Positions 22,738-30,745 of a DNA stretch of 34,252 nt are shown piece after piece (the stretch's first letter is position 1; the number at the start of each line of letters is the position of its first letter). The position numbers were made by a program, and so were the translations under genes. The DNA lies in NCBI GenBank assembly GCA_011390675.1, contig JAABRX010000041.1, forward strand, positions 1 to 34,252, written 5' to 3'. This stretch comes from Trueperaceae bacterium. Lineage in GTDB: Bacteria; Deinococcota; Deinococci; Deinococcales; Trueperaceae. The notes under the pieces were generated by a model, which saw only the letters and a program-made list of their open reading frames with translations, was not told the DNA's origin and did not search any database.

Positions 22738-24122
22738 GCGTCGGGGCCTGGCGCGTCGCCGTGCTCGGCGCCGGGCTGGGCGGGCTCACGGCCGCCCACG
22801 CGATCCGCCGGCGCGCGCACGAGCTGGGCCACGCGGTCGAGCTGGCGGTGTGGGAGGCCGGCGACCGGCCGGGCGGCCAGTTGCGCACCACGGTCGAGGA
22901 CGGCTACGTCGTGGAGTGGGGCGCCAACGCCTTCCGCACCGGCGTCGGCCCCACGGCCGACCTGGTGGCGCGCCTCGGGCTCCAGGACCAGCAGGTCCAC
23001 GCCGACCCCGCGGCGAACCGGCGCTACGTGTTCCACGGCGGCCAACTGCACCTGCTGCCGAGCGACCCGATGTCGCTCCTGAACTTCACGCCCATGTCGG
23101 TCGCGGGGCGCTTCCGGGTGATGGCCGAGCCCTTCCTCGCCGAACGCGTGGATCACGACGAGTCGGTGCACGACTACGCCGCCCGCCACATCGGCCCCGA
23201 AGCGGCCGAGGTCCTGCTGGGCACGATGGTGCGCGGGGTCTACGGCGGCGACGCGCACCTGCTCTCGGTCGACGCCGCGTTCCCGGTGATGCGCGAGATG
23301 GAGCGGGATCACCGCTCGCTGGTGATCGCCGGCCTCGCCGGCATGAAGGAGCGGATGCGCGAGCGCAAGACGACGTGGAGCTTCCGGGAGGGCATGAACG
23401 TGCTCCTCGATGCGCTGGCCGACGACCTCGGCGACGTCCTGCACCTGGGCCGGCGCGCGCACGCCCTCGCTCGGGACGCGGCCGGTGGCTACCGCTTGAC
23501 GGCGGAGGACGGCTCGAGCGAGCGCTTCGACGCGGTCGTGTTGGCGCTGCCGCCGCGGCCCGCCGCCGACCTGCTGGCCGCGCTCGACCCCGAAGCCGCC
23601 GCCGACCTGCGCGCCATCCCCTCGGGCCCGATCGGCATGGCCGCGGTCGCGTTCGAGCGCTCGGCCCTGCGCGAGGCGCCCGATGGCTTCGGCTTCCTCG
23701 TCGCCCCCGGCGAGGACCTGCCGGTGCTGGGGGTGTTGATCGAATCGAACGTCTTCCCGCACCGCGCGCCGGAGGGTCACGTACTGCTGCGGGTCATCCA
23801 GGGCGGCGTCGCCCGCCCCGACCTCGACGACCTAAACGACGAGGCGCTCCTGAGCGCCGCGCTCGACGCCATCGACCGCGCCTGGGGGGTCGTCGCGCCT
23901 CCCGTGCGCACGTGGGTCGGACGCCAGGAGCGGGGCATCCCGCAGTACGTGCTGGGGCACCTCGAGCGCCTGGTGCGCGTCGAGGGACACCTGCGCCGCC
24001 TGGGCGGCCTGCACGTGGCGGGCAACGCCTACCGCGGCATCGCGGTGGGCAAGCTGGTGGACGACGCCGAGCACGTCGCGGAAGCCGTCTGGGCCGAGGT
24101 ACCGGCGCCGACCGCCGCGTGA
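22734..24122 (+). CDS. Protoporphyrinogen oxidase, HemY-type FAD amine oxidase family
   Basis: GTG start overlapping upstream stop. VAVLGAGLGGLTAAHAIRR, EAGDRPGGQLRTTVEDGYVVEWGANAFRT, AARHIGPEAAEVLLGTMVRGVYGGD, LHVAGNAYRGIAVGKLVDDA. Confidence 0.92.
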   Translation: MSVGAWRVAVLGAGLGGLTAAHAIRRRAHELGHAVELAVWEAGDRPGGQLRTTVEDGYVVEWGANAFRTGVGPTADLVARLGLQDQQVHADPAANRRYVFHGGQLHLLPSDPMSLLNFTPMSVAGRFRVMAEPFLAERVDHDESVHDYAARHIGPEAAEVLLGTMVRGVYGGDAHLLSVDAAFPVMREMERDHRSLVIAGLAGMKERMRERKTTWSFREGMNVLLDALADDLGDVLHLGRRAHALARDAAGGYRLTAEDGSSERFDAVVLALPPRPAADLLAALDPEAAADLRAIPSGPIGMAAVAFERSALREAPDGFGFLVAPGEDLPVLGVLIESNVFPHRAPEGHVLLRVIQGGVARPDLDDLNDEALLSAALDAIDRAWGVVAPPVRTWVGRQERGIPQYVLGHLERLVRVEGHLRRLGGLHVAGNAYRGIAVGKLVDDAEHVAEAVWAEVPAPTAA

Positions 24123-24129
24123 CGCGGCG

Positions 24130-24696
24130 CTAGGGGCGTCTGCCGGGAGCGTCCTCGGGTGGGCCGGGCGGGTCGCCTCGAGGTGGGTCGGCTCGGGGTG
24201 GGTCGGCTCGGGGTGGATCGGCTCGGGGTGGTCCATCGTCGGGCGGGCCAGGCGGATCGGCTCGGGACGGGCCCTCCTCGGGTGGACCGCGCCCCTGGGC
24301 CGGTCCTGGCGCGTCGGCCGGTGGACCCTGGCCGACGTCGGGCGGCCATGCTTCGCCGAGCTCCGTCGCGAGCCGCACGCGCACGTACGCGAACGTCTCG
24401 GGCAAGAGCGACCTCAGGTCGACGCCGTCCACCCAGACCACGCCGTCCTCGACCTCGACTTCGGTCGTCCGTACGCCCCCATCGGGCGGCAACCACACCA
24501 GCGAAGCAGGACCGGCGAAGCCCTCTTCGAGCACGAGTTCGAAGCGCACCCCACCGATGACGCGGCCGACGCCCACGATCCGGCTGTCCGAATCGGTCAC
24601 GAGCACCTCGGCCTCCGCCGGGATCTCGAGCGCGCTCGCGAACGTCGCCATCAGGGCCACGAGGAGCACGCACGTCCATGTCCACGCTCGTTGCAT
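24130..24696 (-). CDS. Small secreted protein B (188 aa) with repeat tail; paralog of 10150-10719
   Basis: Signal peptide MQRAWTWTCVLLVALMATFASA; core EIPAEAEVLVTDSDSRIVGVGRVIGG…DGVVWVDGVDLRSLL; (ADPPR)n tail. Confidence 0.85.
   Translation of the reverse strand: MQRAWTWTCVLLVALMATFASALEIPAEAEVLVTDSDSRIVGVGRVIGGVRFELVLEEGFAGPASLVWLPPDGGVRTTEVEVEDGVVWVDGVDLRSLLPETFAYVRVRLATELGEAWPPDVGQGPPADAPGPAQGRGPPEEGPSRADPPGPPDDGPPRADPPRADPPRADPPRGDPPGPPEDAPGRRP
24178..24237 (-). repeat. 15-bp in-frame tandem repeat, about 4 copies, encoding (ADPPR)n
   Basis: 24178-24192, 24193-24207, 24208-24222, 24223-24237 (tcggggtgggtcggc). Confidence 0.88.
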
Positions 24697-24746
24697 CGGC
24701 CTGCCTCCTCGATTCGCGCCGAACGCCGACTTCGGTACGTGCTCGC

Positions 24747-24778
24747 AGCCTAGAGCGCGCACCTGACGGGAGGCTGAC
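24747..24778 (-). promoter_or_regulatory. Predicted regulator-activated promoter of secreted protein B
   Basis: Minus strand GTCAG-CCTCCC-GTCAG-GTGCGCGCTC-TAGGCT; same spacing as 10771-10802. Confidence 0.62.
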
Positions 24779-24806
24779 GACGCGCCGGCCAGCCCAGCGC
24801 CCGCCC

Positions 24807-26096
24807 TCACGACGCGCCGCCCGGGGCCGGCGTCGCCAACCGCGTCGCGAGCGACGGCAAGCGCACCTCGAAGACCGCACCGGGCCCCGCCTCGGCCAAG
24901 GCCTCGATGCGTCCCCCGTGCCGCTCGACCAGGTCCTTGGCGATCGACAAGCCGACGCCGCTGCCCTCGCCCCGCCGGTAGCCGCGCTCGAACACGGCCG
25001 TCCGCGCCTCGGCGTCGAGGCCCGGCCCGTCGTCCGCGACGCGGACCACGTGCTCGTCGTCGCGCGCTTCGAGGGTCACGCGCACGCCGTTCGCGCGGCC
25101 CGCGGCCTGCACGCCGTTGCGCACCAGGTTGCGGAACACCTGGGCCAAACGATCCGCATCCGCGACGACGTCGCCACGCTCGTCTGCTTCGAGCACGACG
25201 CCGGGGTAGGCGCGCACGACGCGCTGCAGCACGTCGCGCAACGCCACGATCGACATCTCGAGCGGTCGCGCGTCCTCACCGCGTGCGACCACGAGCAGAT
25301 CTTGCGAGGTGCGCAGCAGCTCCTCGGCGGCCTCGGCCGCCACCCTCAACGAGACGTCGTCGGGACGCTCCCGGCGCGCGGAGCCCAGGTGGTAGTGGAC
25401 GAGCGTCAAGGGCCCGGCGAGCTCGTGGGCGACCTCCAGCAAGAACGCGTGCTCGCGGTCCGAGCGCTCGCGGATGGCGGCGAGGGTCTCGTTCAACGCA
25501 TCGGTCACGACGCGCAGCTCGTCGTCGCCGCCCGCGTACGCGATGGCGCCCGGCGCGGACGGGTCGATCCGGCGCGCGTCGGCCGCCACCCGCTCGAGGG
25601 GCCGCAGCGCTCGCCGCGCCACCGTGCCCGCCAACCACAAGGCGATCGCACCGGCGACGACGCCCCCCGTCCACAGGCTGCGCAGCAGCGCCGACCGCGT
25701 CGCCAGCGCGTCCTCGACGTCGTGGGCGACCCGGATCGTGGCGCCGCCGTCGCGCCAAGCGGTGCTTCCGACGAGCGCGCGGCGCCCCTCGAGCACCCGG
25801 ATGGCGGCCGGTGCCACGAGCGGCAGCTGGGTGGTGATGCCCCACGACAGCACGGTCGCTCCGTCGGGCGAGACGATCTGGACGCCGTACCCCGGGACCG
25901 CCGGGTCCACGAACGAGGCCCCCAGCACGGGACGCTCGAGCAGCGCCGCCAGCCGCCCCAGGTCCTCGTCGAGAAGTCGCCGCATCGAAGCGTCCTGCTG
26001 GCGCACGAAGCCCACGTACGCCAGCGCGCCGAACGCCGCGACGACCACGAGCGTCAAGGCCGCGCTGCCCAGCGCGACGCGCCTCGCGAGCCTCAA
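24807..26096 (-). CDS. Sensor histidine kinase B (429 aa), paralog of 10839-12128
   Basis: TTG start overlapping regulator stop (TTGA) gives exactly 429 aa as in kinase A. GFVRQQDASMRRLLDEDL, LLEVAHELAGPLTLVHYHL, NLVRNGVQAAGR. Confidence 0.9.
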   Translation of the reverse strand: MRLARRVALGSAALTLVVVAAFGALAYVGFVRQQDASMRRLLDEDLGRLAALLERPVLGASFVDPAVPGYGVQIVSPDGATVLSWGITTQLPLVAPAAIRVLEGRRALVGSTAWRDGGATIRVAHDVEDALATRSALLRSLWTGGVVAGAIALWLAGTVARRALRPLERVAADARRIDPSAPGAIAYAGGDDELRVVTDALNETLAAIRERSDREHAFLLEVAHELAGPLTLVHYHLGSARRERPDDVSLRVAAEAAEELLRTSQDLLVVARGEDARPLEMSIVALRDVLQRVVRAYPGVVLEADERGDVVADADRLAQVFRNLVRNGVQAAGRANGVRVTLEARDDEHVVRVADDGPGLDAEARTAVFERGYRRGEGSGVGLSIAKDLVERHGGRIEALAEAGPGAVFEVRLPSLATRLATPAPGGAS

Positions 26097-26761
26097 GGAC
26101 CCTCGCCGCGGACGACGTAGCCGAGCCCCCGGATCGTCTCGATCATGGACGCCAGCTCGACGGCGGCGAGCTTCTTGCGGACGCGCGACACGAGCACCTC
26201 GATCGCGTTCGAGTCGGGTTGCTGCTCGGCGTAGAGCCGGTCCTCGAGCGTGCGCTTGGAGAACACGCGGTCGGGGTGCTCGAGCAGGAGCGCGAGCAGG
26301 TGGTACTCCTGGGCCGAGAGGTCGACGCGCTCGCCATCGACGAAGCAGCTGCGGTCGGCGAGCGTCATCTCGAGCCGGCCCCAGCGGACCTGACCCGCAC
26401 GCGACCGCGTGCGCATCCGCGCGTACACCCGCGCGAGCAGCTCCTCCATATCGAAGGGCTTGCTCACGTAGTCGGCGGCCCCCGCGTAGAGCCCGCGCAC
26501 CCGACTCGCCACGTCGCTGCGCGCGGTGAGCATGATGACGTCGGCCGGGTTGGCCTCCAATTGCGTGGCCACGTCGATGCCGTCCATGTCCGGCAGGTTG
26601 AGGTCGAGCAGGACCAGGTCGAAGCGCTGGGTCTCGGCCAGGAACAACGCGTCCTTGCCGGTGTCGACGACCACGGTCTCGTAGCCGCGCCCCAGCTCGC
26701 GGGCCACGACCTCCGCCAAGCGATCGTCGTCCTCCACGATCAGGATGCGCCCGCGCGACAC
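26093..26761 (-). CDS. OmpR/PhoB-family response regulator B, paralog of 12125-12790
   Basis: GTG 26761 (VSRGRILIVEDDDRL); LVLLDLNLPDMDGID, ARSDVASRVRGLYAGAADYVSKPF, SNAIEVLVSRVRKKL. ORF extends to 26863. Confidence 0.93.
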   Translation of the reverse strand: MSRGRILIVEDDDRLAEVVARELGRGYETVVVDTGKDALFLAETQRFDLVLLDLNLPDMDGIDVATQLEANPADVIMLTARSDVASRVRGLYAGAADYVSKPFDMEELLARVYARMRTRSRAGQVRWGRLEMTLADRSCFVDGERVDLSAQEYHLLALLLEHPDRVFSKRTLEDRLYAEQQPDSNAIEVLVSRVRKKLAAVELASMIETIRGLGYVVRGEGP

Positions 26762-26886
26762 GTCGGCCTCCTCGCCGCGGCGCGGCCGACCCTGAGGGGC
26801 CGCACCGCCGCCGTCGCTTCGAGTGTCGGCCCAACCAAGGGCCCATGAAGCAGAATCGGTCACTCCGCTCGATCGTCCGCAGCGCC

Positions 26887-26918
26887 GTCAGGTTGGGGTC
26901 AGGTGCCGCCGGTACCTT
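26887..26918 (+). promoter_or_regulatory. Third copy of the shared promoter architecture, upstream of secreted protein C
   Basis: Plus strand GTCAG-GTTGGG-GTCAG-GTGCCGCCGG-TACCTT; identical N6 and N10 spacings. Confidence 0.55.
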
Positions 26919-27069
26919 GCCCATGGACACCGACGTGTCCGCCTCGGTGGCAACGAAACCCGGCCCGCATGTGGGCGCCTGGACCGGGTCGAGCCAGTGG
27001 CGCAACCGCCCGAGGAACCGACCGAACCGCCGTGCGCCCGCACCGGCCCGACGCCTTGGAGGCGATCGC

Positions 27070-27618
27070 ATGAAGCGTACGTTGTTCACCCTGATGTTCT
27101 TGGCCACGTTCGGCATGGCGCTCGCGGGACCCCCCGTGGACGTCCAACTCGTCTGCGGCACGGACGAGGACGCTGCGCTCGTGGGCGTCGCCAGCCTCGT
27201 CGAGGACCAGCTGCACGTGGCGCTGATCGACGGCGCGCTGGAGGCGTGCACCGCAGGTGTGTACGGCGTCGTCGACGGCGCGACGGTCTTCACCGTGAGT
27301 TACCTGCTGGTGGACGGTGTGGTCGACGACGTCCAGGTGGTGTTCGAGGAGGACTCGACGTACGAGCCGGCGCTCACGTACGGCGAGGTGCCCGAAGTGG
27401 CCGTCGAGGGCAAACTCGGCGCGCAGCAGAACCGCGCCATGGCCCGCGAGCGAGCCACGCAAGCCCGCGAGCGGGCGGCGGAGCACGCCGGCGGTCCGAA
27501 CATGGACGCGCCGGACGACGGCGGCGACGGCGAAGAGGAAGAGGTCGAGGCCGACGGCGAGGACCACGACGGACCGCCCGCCGACCTGCCCGCGCCCGCG
27601 ACCCGTGGGCGTCGCTGA
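27070..27618 (+). CDS. Secreted protein C with Arg/Glu-rich segment and acidic tail
   Basis: Signal peptide MKRTLFTLMFLATFGMALAG; tail DDGGDGEEEEVEADGEDHDGPPADLPAPATRGRR. Confidence 0.78.
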   Translation: MKRTLFTLMFLATFGMALAGPPVDVQLVCGTDEDAALVGVASLVEDQLHVALIDGALEACTAGVYGVVDGATVFTVSYLLVDGVVDDVQVVFEEDSTYEPALTYGEVPEVAVEGKLGAQQNRAMARERATQARERAAEHAGGPNMDAPDDGGDGEEEEVEADGEDHDGPPADLPAPATRGRR

Positions 27619-27646
27619 CGGCGACCGAGCGAACCACACGACCGTA

Positions 27647-27684
27647 GGCGGCGCGCCCGGGGCTTCGGCTCCGGGCGCGCCGCC
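27647..27684. terminator. Bidirectional hairpin with UUCG tetraloop between convergent genes
   Basis: GGCGGCGCGCCCGG (27647-27660) and CCGGGCGCGCCGCC (27671-27684) are perfect; inner ggc-ttcg-gct extends to a C(UUCG)G tetraloop. Confidence 0.75.
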
Positions 27685-27717
27685 GTTCGGAGCGCGCCGG
27701 CGAGCGGCGCTCGGCCG

Positions 27718-28398
27718 TCAGCGAGACGAGACGAAGTGCCAGGCCACCTGCGCCCGTGGGAATGGCTGCACCGACGCGTGGACGTCGCGGCAATCGCAGT
27801 AGCCGATGCTCTCGGCGACGGCGACGGTCTCGAACACCACCGTGTTCCAGCCGGCCGCGAGCTCGATGTCGTAGGTCTCCTGGCCCCACCCGAACGTGCA
27901 GCGGCCGGTGACGGTCGCCGCCCGCTCAGCGTGGATCCAGCGGACCTCGACGTCGCCCGTGGTCGCGAGGCTGCCATGCTCCTTGGTGGCGGCGTACAGC
28001 GTCCCGAGCGTCTCGCAGTACTCGCACGCAGCGCCGCGGGGGACGATGCGCAGCTCGCGGACCATCACGACACGAGCCTCGGGCTCGGACACGGTCAAGT
28101 CCTCGCAGCGCTGCCCCGCGAACAGGTTCTCGAGCGGCACCGTGACGTCGTCGGGCAGGTAGGGGGCTTCGTGGAAGGCGAGCGCGAAGGAGCCGTCGGC
28201 ACCGACGGAGCCGCGGCCGACCTCGACCGGGAACCAGGCGAGCCCAGCTCGGGCTTCGGCGACCAGATCGGCGGGCGCCACCTGGGCGCACGCACCGACG
28301 GTGCCGTTGACGCGCGTCTGCGACCAAGCAGCGCCTAGCATCGCGAACAGCGCGACGACGACGGCAACGCGCAAGGCGGAGCGACGACGGGATCTCAT
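27718..28398 (-). CDS. Secreted Cys-containing protein of unknown function
   Basis: Signal peptide MRSRRRSALRVAVVVALFAMLGAAWSQ; Cys at GACAQ, RCEDL, ACEYCETLG, GRCTFGWG, YCDCRD. Confidence 0.78.
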   Translation of the reverse strand: MRSRRRSALRVAVVVALFAMLGAAWSQTRVNGTVGACAQVAPADLVAEARAGLAWFPVEVGRGSVGADGSFALAFHEAPYLPDDVTVPLENLFAGQRCEDLTVSEPEARVVMVRELRIVPRGAACEYCETLGTLYAATKEHGSLATTGDVEVRWIHAERAATVTGRCTFGWGQETYDIELAAGWNTVVFETVAVAESIGYCDCRDVHASVQPFPRAQVAWHFVSSR

Positions 28399-28801
28399 GG
28401 AGGGACCTCCCCTCGAGCCGTGCCCAGCGGGCAACGGCCGGTAGTGGGGTGTGGGCAGAGCCTCAGGCGCCCCCACGCACGGGGTCGCCTCAGCCGGGAC
28501 CGCCCGGGCAGGTCGGCTCGAGCACGCCATCACCTCCAAGGTCAGGTCGGTTCCTCCGAAGCGATTGAGGAGGAACGCCCGGTTGCCGTAGGACAAGTGT
28601 CGAACGTCCCGACGGCCGGGTCGGCACGACGCTCGCGGCGCACCGCATGAGCGTGGACCGAACCGCCTTCGCGTCGCTCACCACCGGGATCGCCCCCACG
28701 CTCACGAAGTGCGGGATCAGCTCATGCGGCGGCCATGGCGCTCATGTCGTGCCCCCATAGGGTGCCCCGACCGTCGCGAACCCGACGGCCAAGGAGGCAC
28801 C

Positions 28802-29539
28802 ATGCATCGCAACCCGATGACCGGCACGACCGAACGAACCGGCCCGACTCGATCCGCACGCGTTCGCCGCGCACCGACCCGGGCCCTAGTCGGTGTCCTG
28901 GCGGCGGCCGCGCTCGCGCTGCCGACGACCGGCGCGCTCGCCCAGAGCGACGTCGATTCGTCCGAGGTGGTGCTCGCGAGCCTTGGCGACGCGACCGTGA
29001 CGCTCGAAGCGTTCGAGCTCCGGTTCGAGGCGGCGGTGCGTTCGACGCTCGCCCAGCAAGGGGTCGAGCCCGACGCGGAGACCGTCGCCGGCTTCGAAGC
29101 GCAGCGGCCGGTGTTCCTGGAGCAACTCGGTCAGGAGCTGGTCTTGAGCGCGCATGCGGAGGAGTTGGGCATCGCCGCGGGCGACGCCGAAGTCGACGCC
29201 GTGGTCGAGCAGGCGCGCGAAGAGCACGGCGCGGATCTCGACGCGGCGCTGGCCGAGATCGGCTTCGGGTCCACCGCGGACTTCGAGACCGCCGTCCGGC
29301 GCTCGCTGAACGCGCAGCGCGTCGTGGAAGCGTTGCGTGCTGAGGTCGAGGTCGACCCGGCCGCGATCGAGGCCTGGTACGAGGCGAACCCCGACCAGGT
29401 GACCGGACCGGACGGCCCGGTTCCGCTCGAAGAGGTGCGCGAGCCGATCGCCGACCTCCTCGCCGGCGAGCACGTCGAGGCGCGGGTGGCCGAGCTGGTG
29501 GCGGAATCCGGGATCGAGACCCATCCCGAACGGCTCTGA
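28802..29539 (+). CDS. Secreted SurA N-terminal-domain-like chaperone, no evident PPIase domain
   Basis: Signal-like N-terminus to GALAQ; LGDATVTLEAFELRFEAAVRSTLAQQG…FLEQLGQELVLSAHAEELGI…EVDPAAIEAWYEANPDQV. Confidence 0.75.
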   Translation: MHRNPMTGTTERTGPTRSARVRRAPTRALVGVLAAAALALPTTGALAQSDVDSSEVVLASLGDATVTLEAFELRFEAAVRSTLAQQGVEPDAETVAGFEAQRPVFLEQLGQELVLSAHAEELGIAAGDAEVDAVVEQAREEHGADLDAALAEIGFGSTADFETAVRRSLNAQRVVEALRAEVEVDPAAIEAWYEANPDQVTGPDGPVPLEEVREPIADLLAGEHVEARVAELVAESGIETHPERL

Positions 29540-29548
29540 GGGGACGAG

Positions 29549-30202
29549 CTAGAGCTCCGGCAGCTGCGCCACCACGTGCGGCGTGATCGCCTTCGCCAGT
29601 TCCGGATCGACCACCCCGTTGGTGACGAACAGGCAAGTGGCGCGGGCCGCGATCGCGGCCCGCGCCCCCGCCAGGCTGTCCTCGATGGCCAGGCAGCGAA
29701 CCGCCGGCACGCCCAGACGTGCGGCGGCGAGCAGGTACCCGTCTGGATGGGGCTTGCCGCGCTCCACGTCCTCGATCGTGACGCGCACCTCCAAGTGCCG
29801 GGACCACGCGTGCGGGGCGAGCGAGGCGTCCACCATCGAGCGCGGCGAGTTCGACACCACGGCCCGGGCACGGCCGGCCTCCGCCACCGCCTCGACCCAC
29901 GCGACCGCGTTCGGCATCGGCCGCACCCCCGCGAGGTCGACGATCAAGCGCTCGACCACCCGCGCCCAGAACGCCTTGGCATCTCCGGTGAGGCCGAAGC
30001 GCTCGCGCAGGATCCGAGTGGCGGCGGGGCGGTCGGTTCCGTGCAGCGCCGCGTGGGCGCCCTCGGGGAGGGCGCCCCCGAACTCGGGCACCACCGAGCA
30101 GAGCACCGCGAACCAGATCGGCTCGCTGTCGACGAGGGTGCCGTCCACGTCGAACAGGACGGCATCGAAGGCGCGCGGGTCGGGGTGCGGGGGCCGGGTC
30201 AC
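29549..30202 (-). CDS. HAD-superfamily hydrolase (beta-phosphoglucomutase-like)
   Basis: AVLFDVDGTLVDSEPIWF, VVSNSPRSMVDASL, GKPHPDGYLLAAARLGV, IEDSLAGARAAIAA; GTG start at 30202 likely. Confidence 0.92.
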   Translation of the reverse strand: MTRPPHPDPRAFDAVLFDVDGTLVDSEPIWFAVLCSVVPEFGGALPEGAHAALHGTDRPAATRILRERFGLTGDAKAFWARVVERLIVDLAGVRPMPNAVAWVEAVAEAGRARAVVSNSPRSMVDASLAPHAWSRHLEVRVTIEDVERGKPHPDGYLLAAARLGVPAVRCLAIEDSLAGARAAIAARATCLFVTNGVVDPELAKAITPHVVAQLPEL

Positions 30203-30286
30203 GGGGCCATCATCGCGCGCGGCGGCGGGGACGCGGGCGACCGGCATGGTCGCGGACGACGGACCCTGCCCGCGCTATCGTCCGCC

Positions 30287-30688
30287 ATGGCCCCTTCGAT
30301 GCAGCGCACCGACGCCGACCCGAACGCCTACCTCGACGCGATCGAACACCCCGTGCGGCAGCGCGACGCGCGCGCGCTGGTGGCGCTCATGAGCGACGTG
30401 GCCGGAGAGCCCCCCGCCATGTGGGGGCAGATCGTCGGGTGGGGAAGCTACCACTACGACTACGCCTCGGGCCACTCGGGCGACTTCTGCCCGATCGGCT
30501 TCGCGGCCGGCAAGCAGCGCCTGTCGCTCTACGGCCTGCGCGACGCGCCCGAGTCCGAGAAACTACTTGAGCGGCTCGGCAAGCACACCACCGGCGTCGG
30601 CTGCGTGTACGTGAACAAGCTCGACGACGTCGACCTCGACGTGTTGCGCCAGCTGATCGAGTTGGCGTGGGCGCACCCGCGCGGTTGA
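30287..30688 (+). CDS. DUF1801-domain protein
   Basis: MWGQIVGWGSYHYDYASGHSGDFCPIGFAAGKQRLSLYG…HTTGVGCVYVNKLDDVD. Confidence 0.82.
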   Translation: MAPSMQRTDADPNAYLDAIEHPVRQRDARALVALMSDVAGEPPAMWGQIVGWGSYHYDYASGHSGDFCPIGFAAGKQRLSLYGLRDAPESEKLLERLGKHTTGVGCVYVNKLDDVDLDVLRQLIELAWAHPRG

Positions 30689-30745
30689 CGGCGCGCGTCG
30701 GGCAGTTGGCAGCCTGCGCTGCGCGCCGCGGTGCAGACTGAGCGT

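Noticed and set aside
26097-27293. N-terminal extension of the 828-aa ORF containing kinase B
   Set aside because: It overlaps the regulator in a different frame; the TTG start at 26096 gives a 429-aa kinase matching its paralog.
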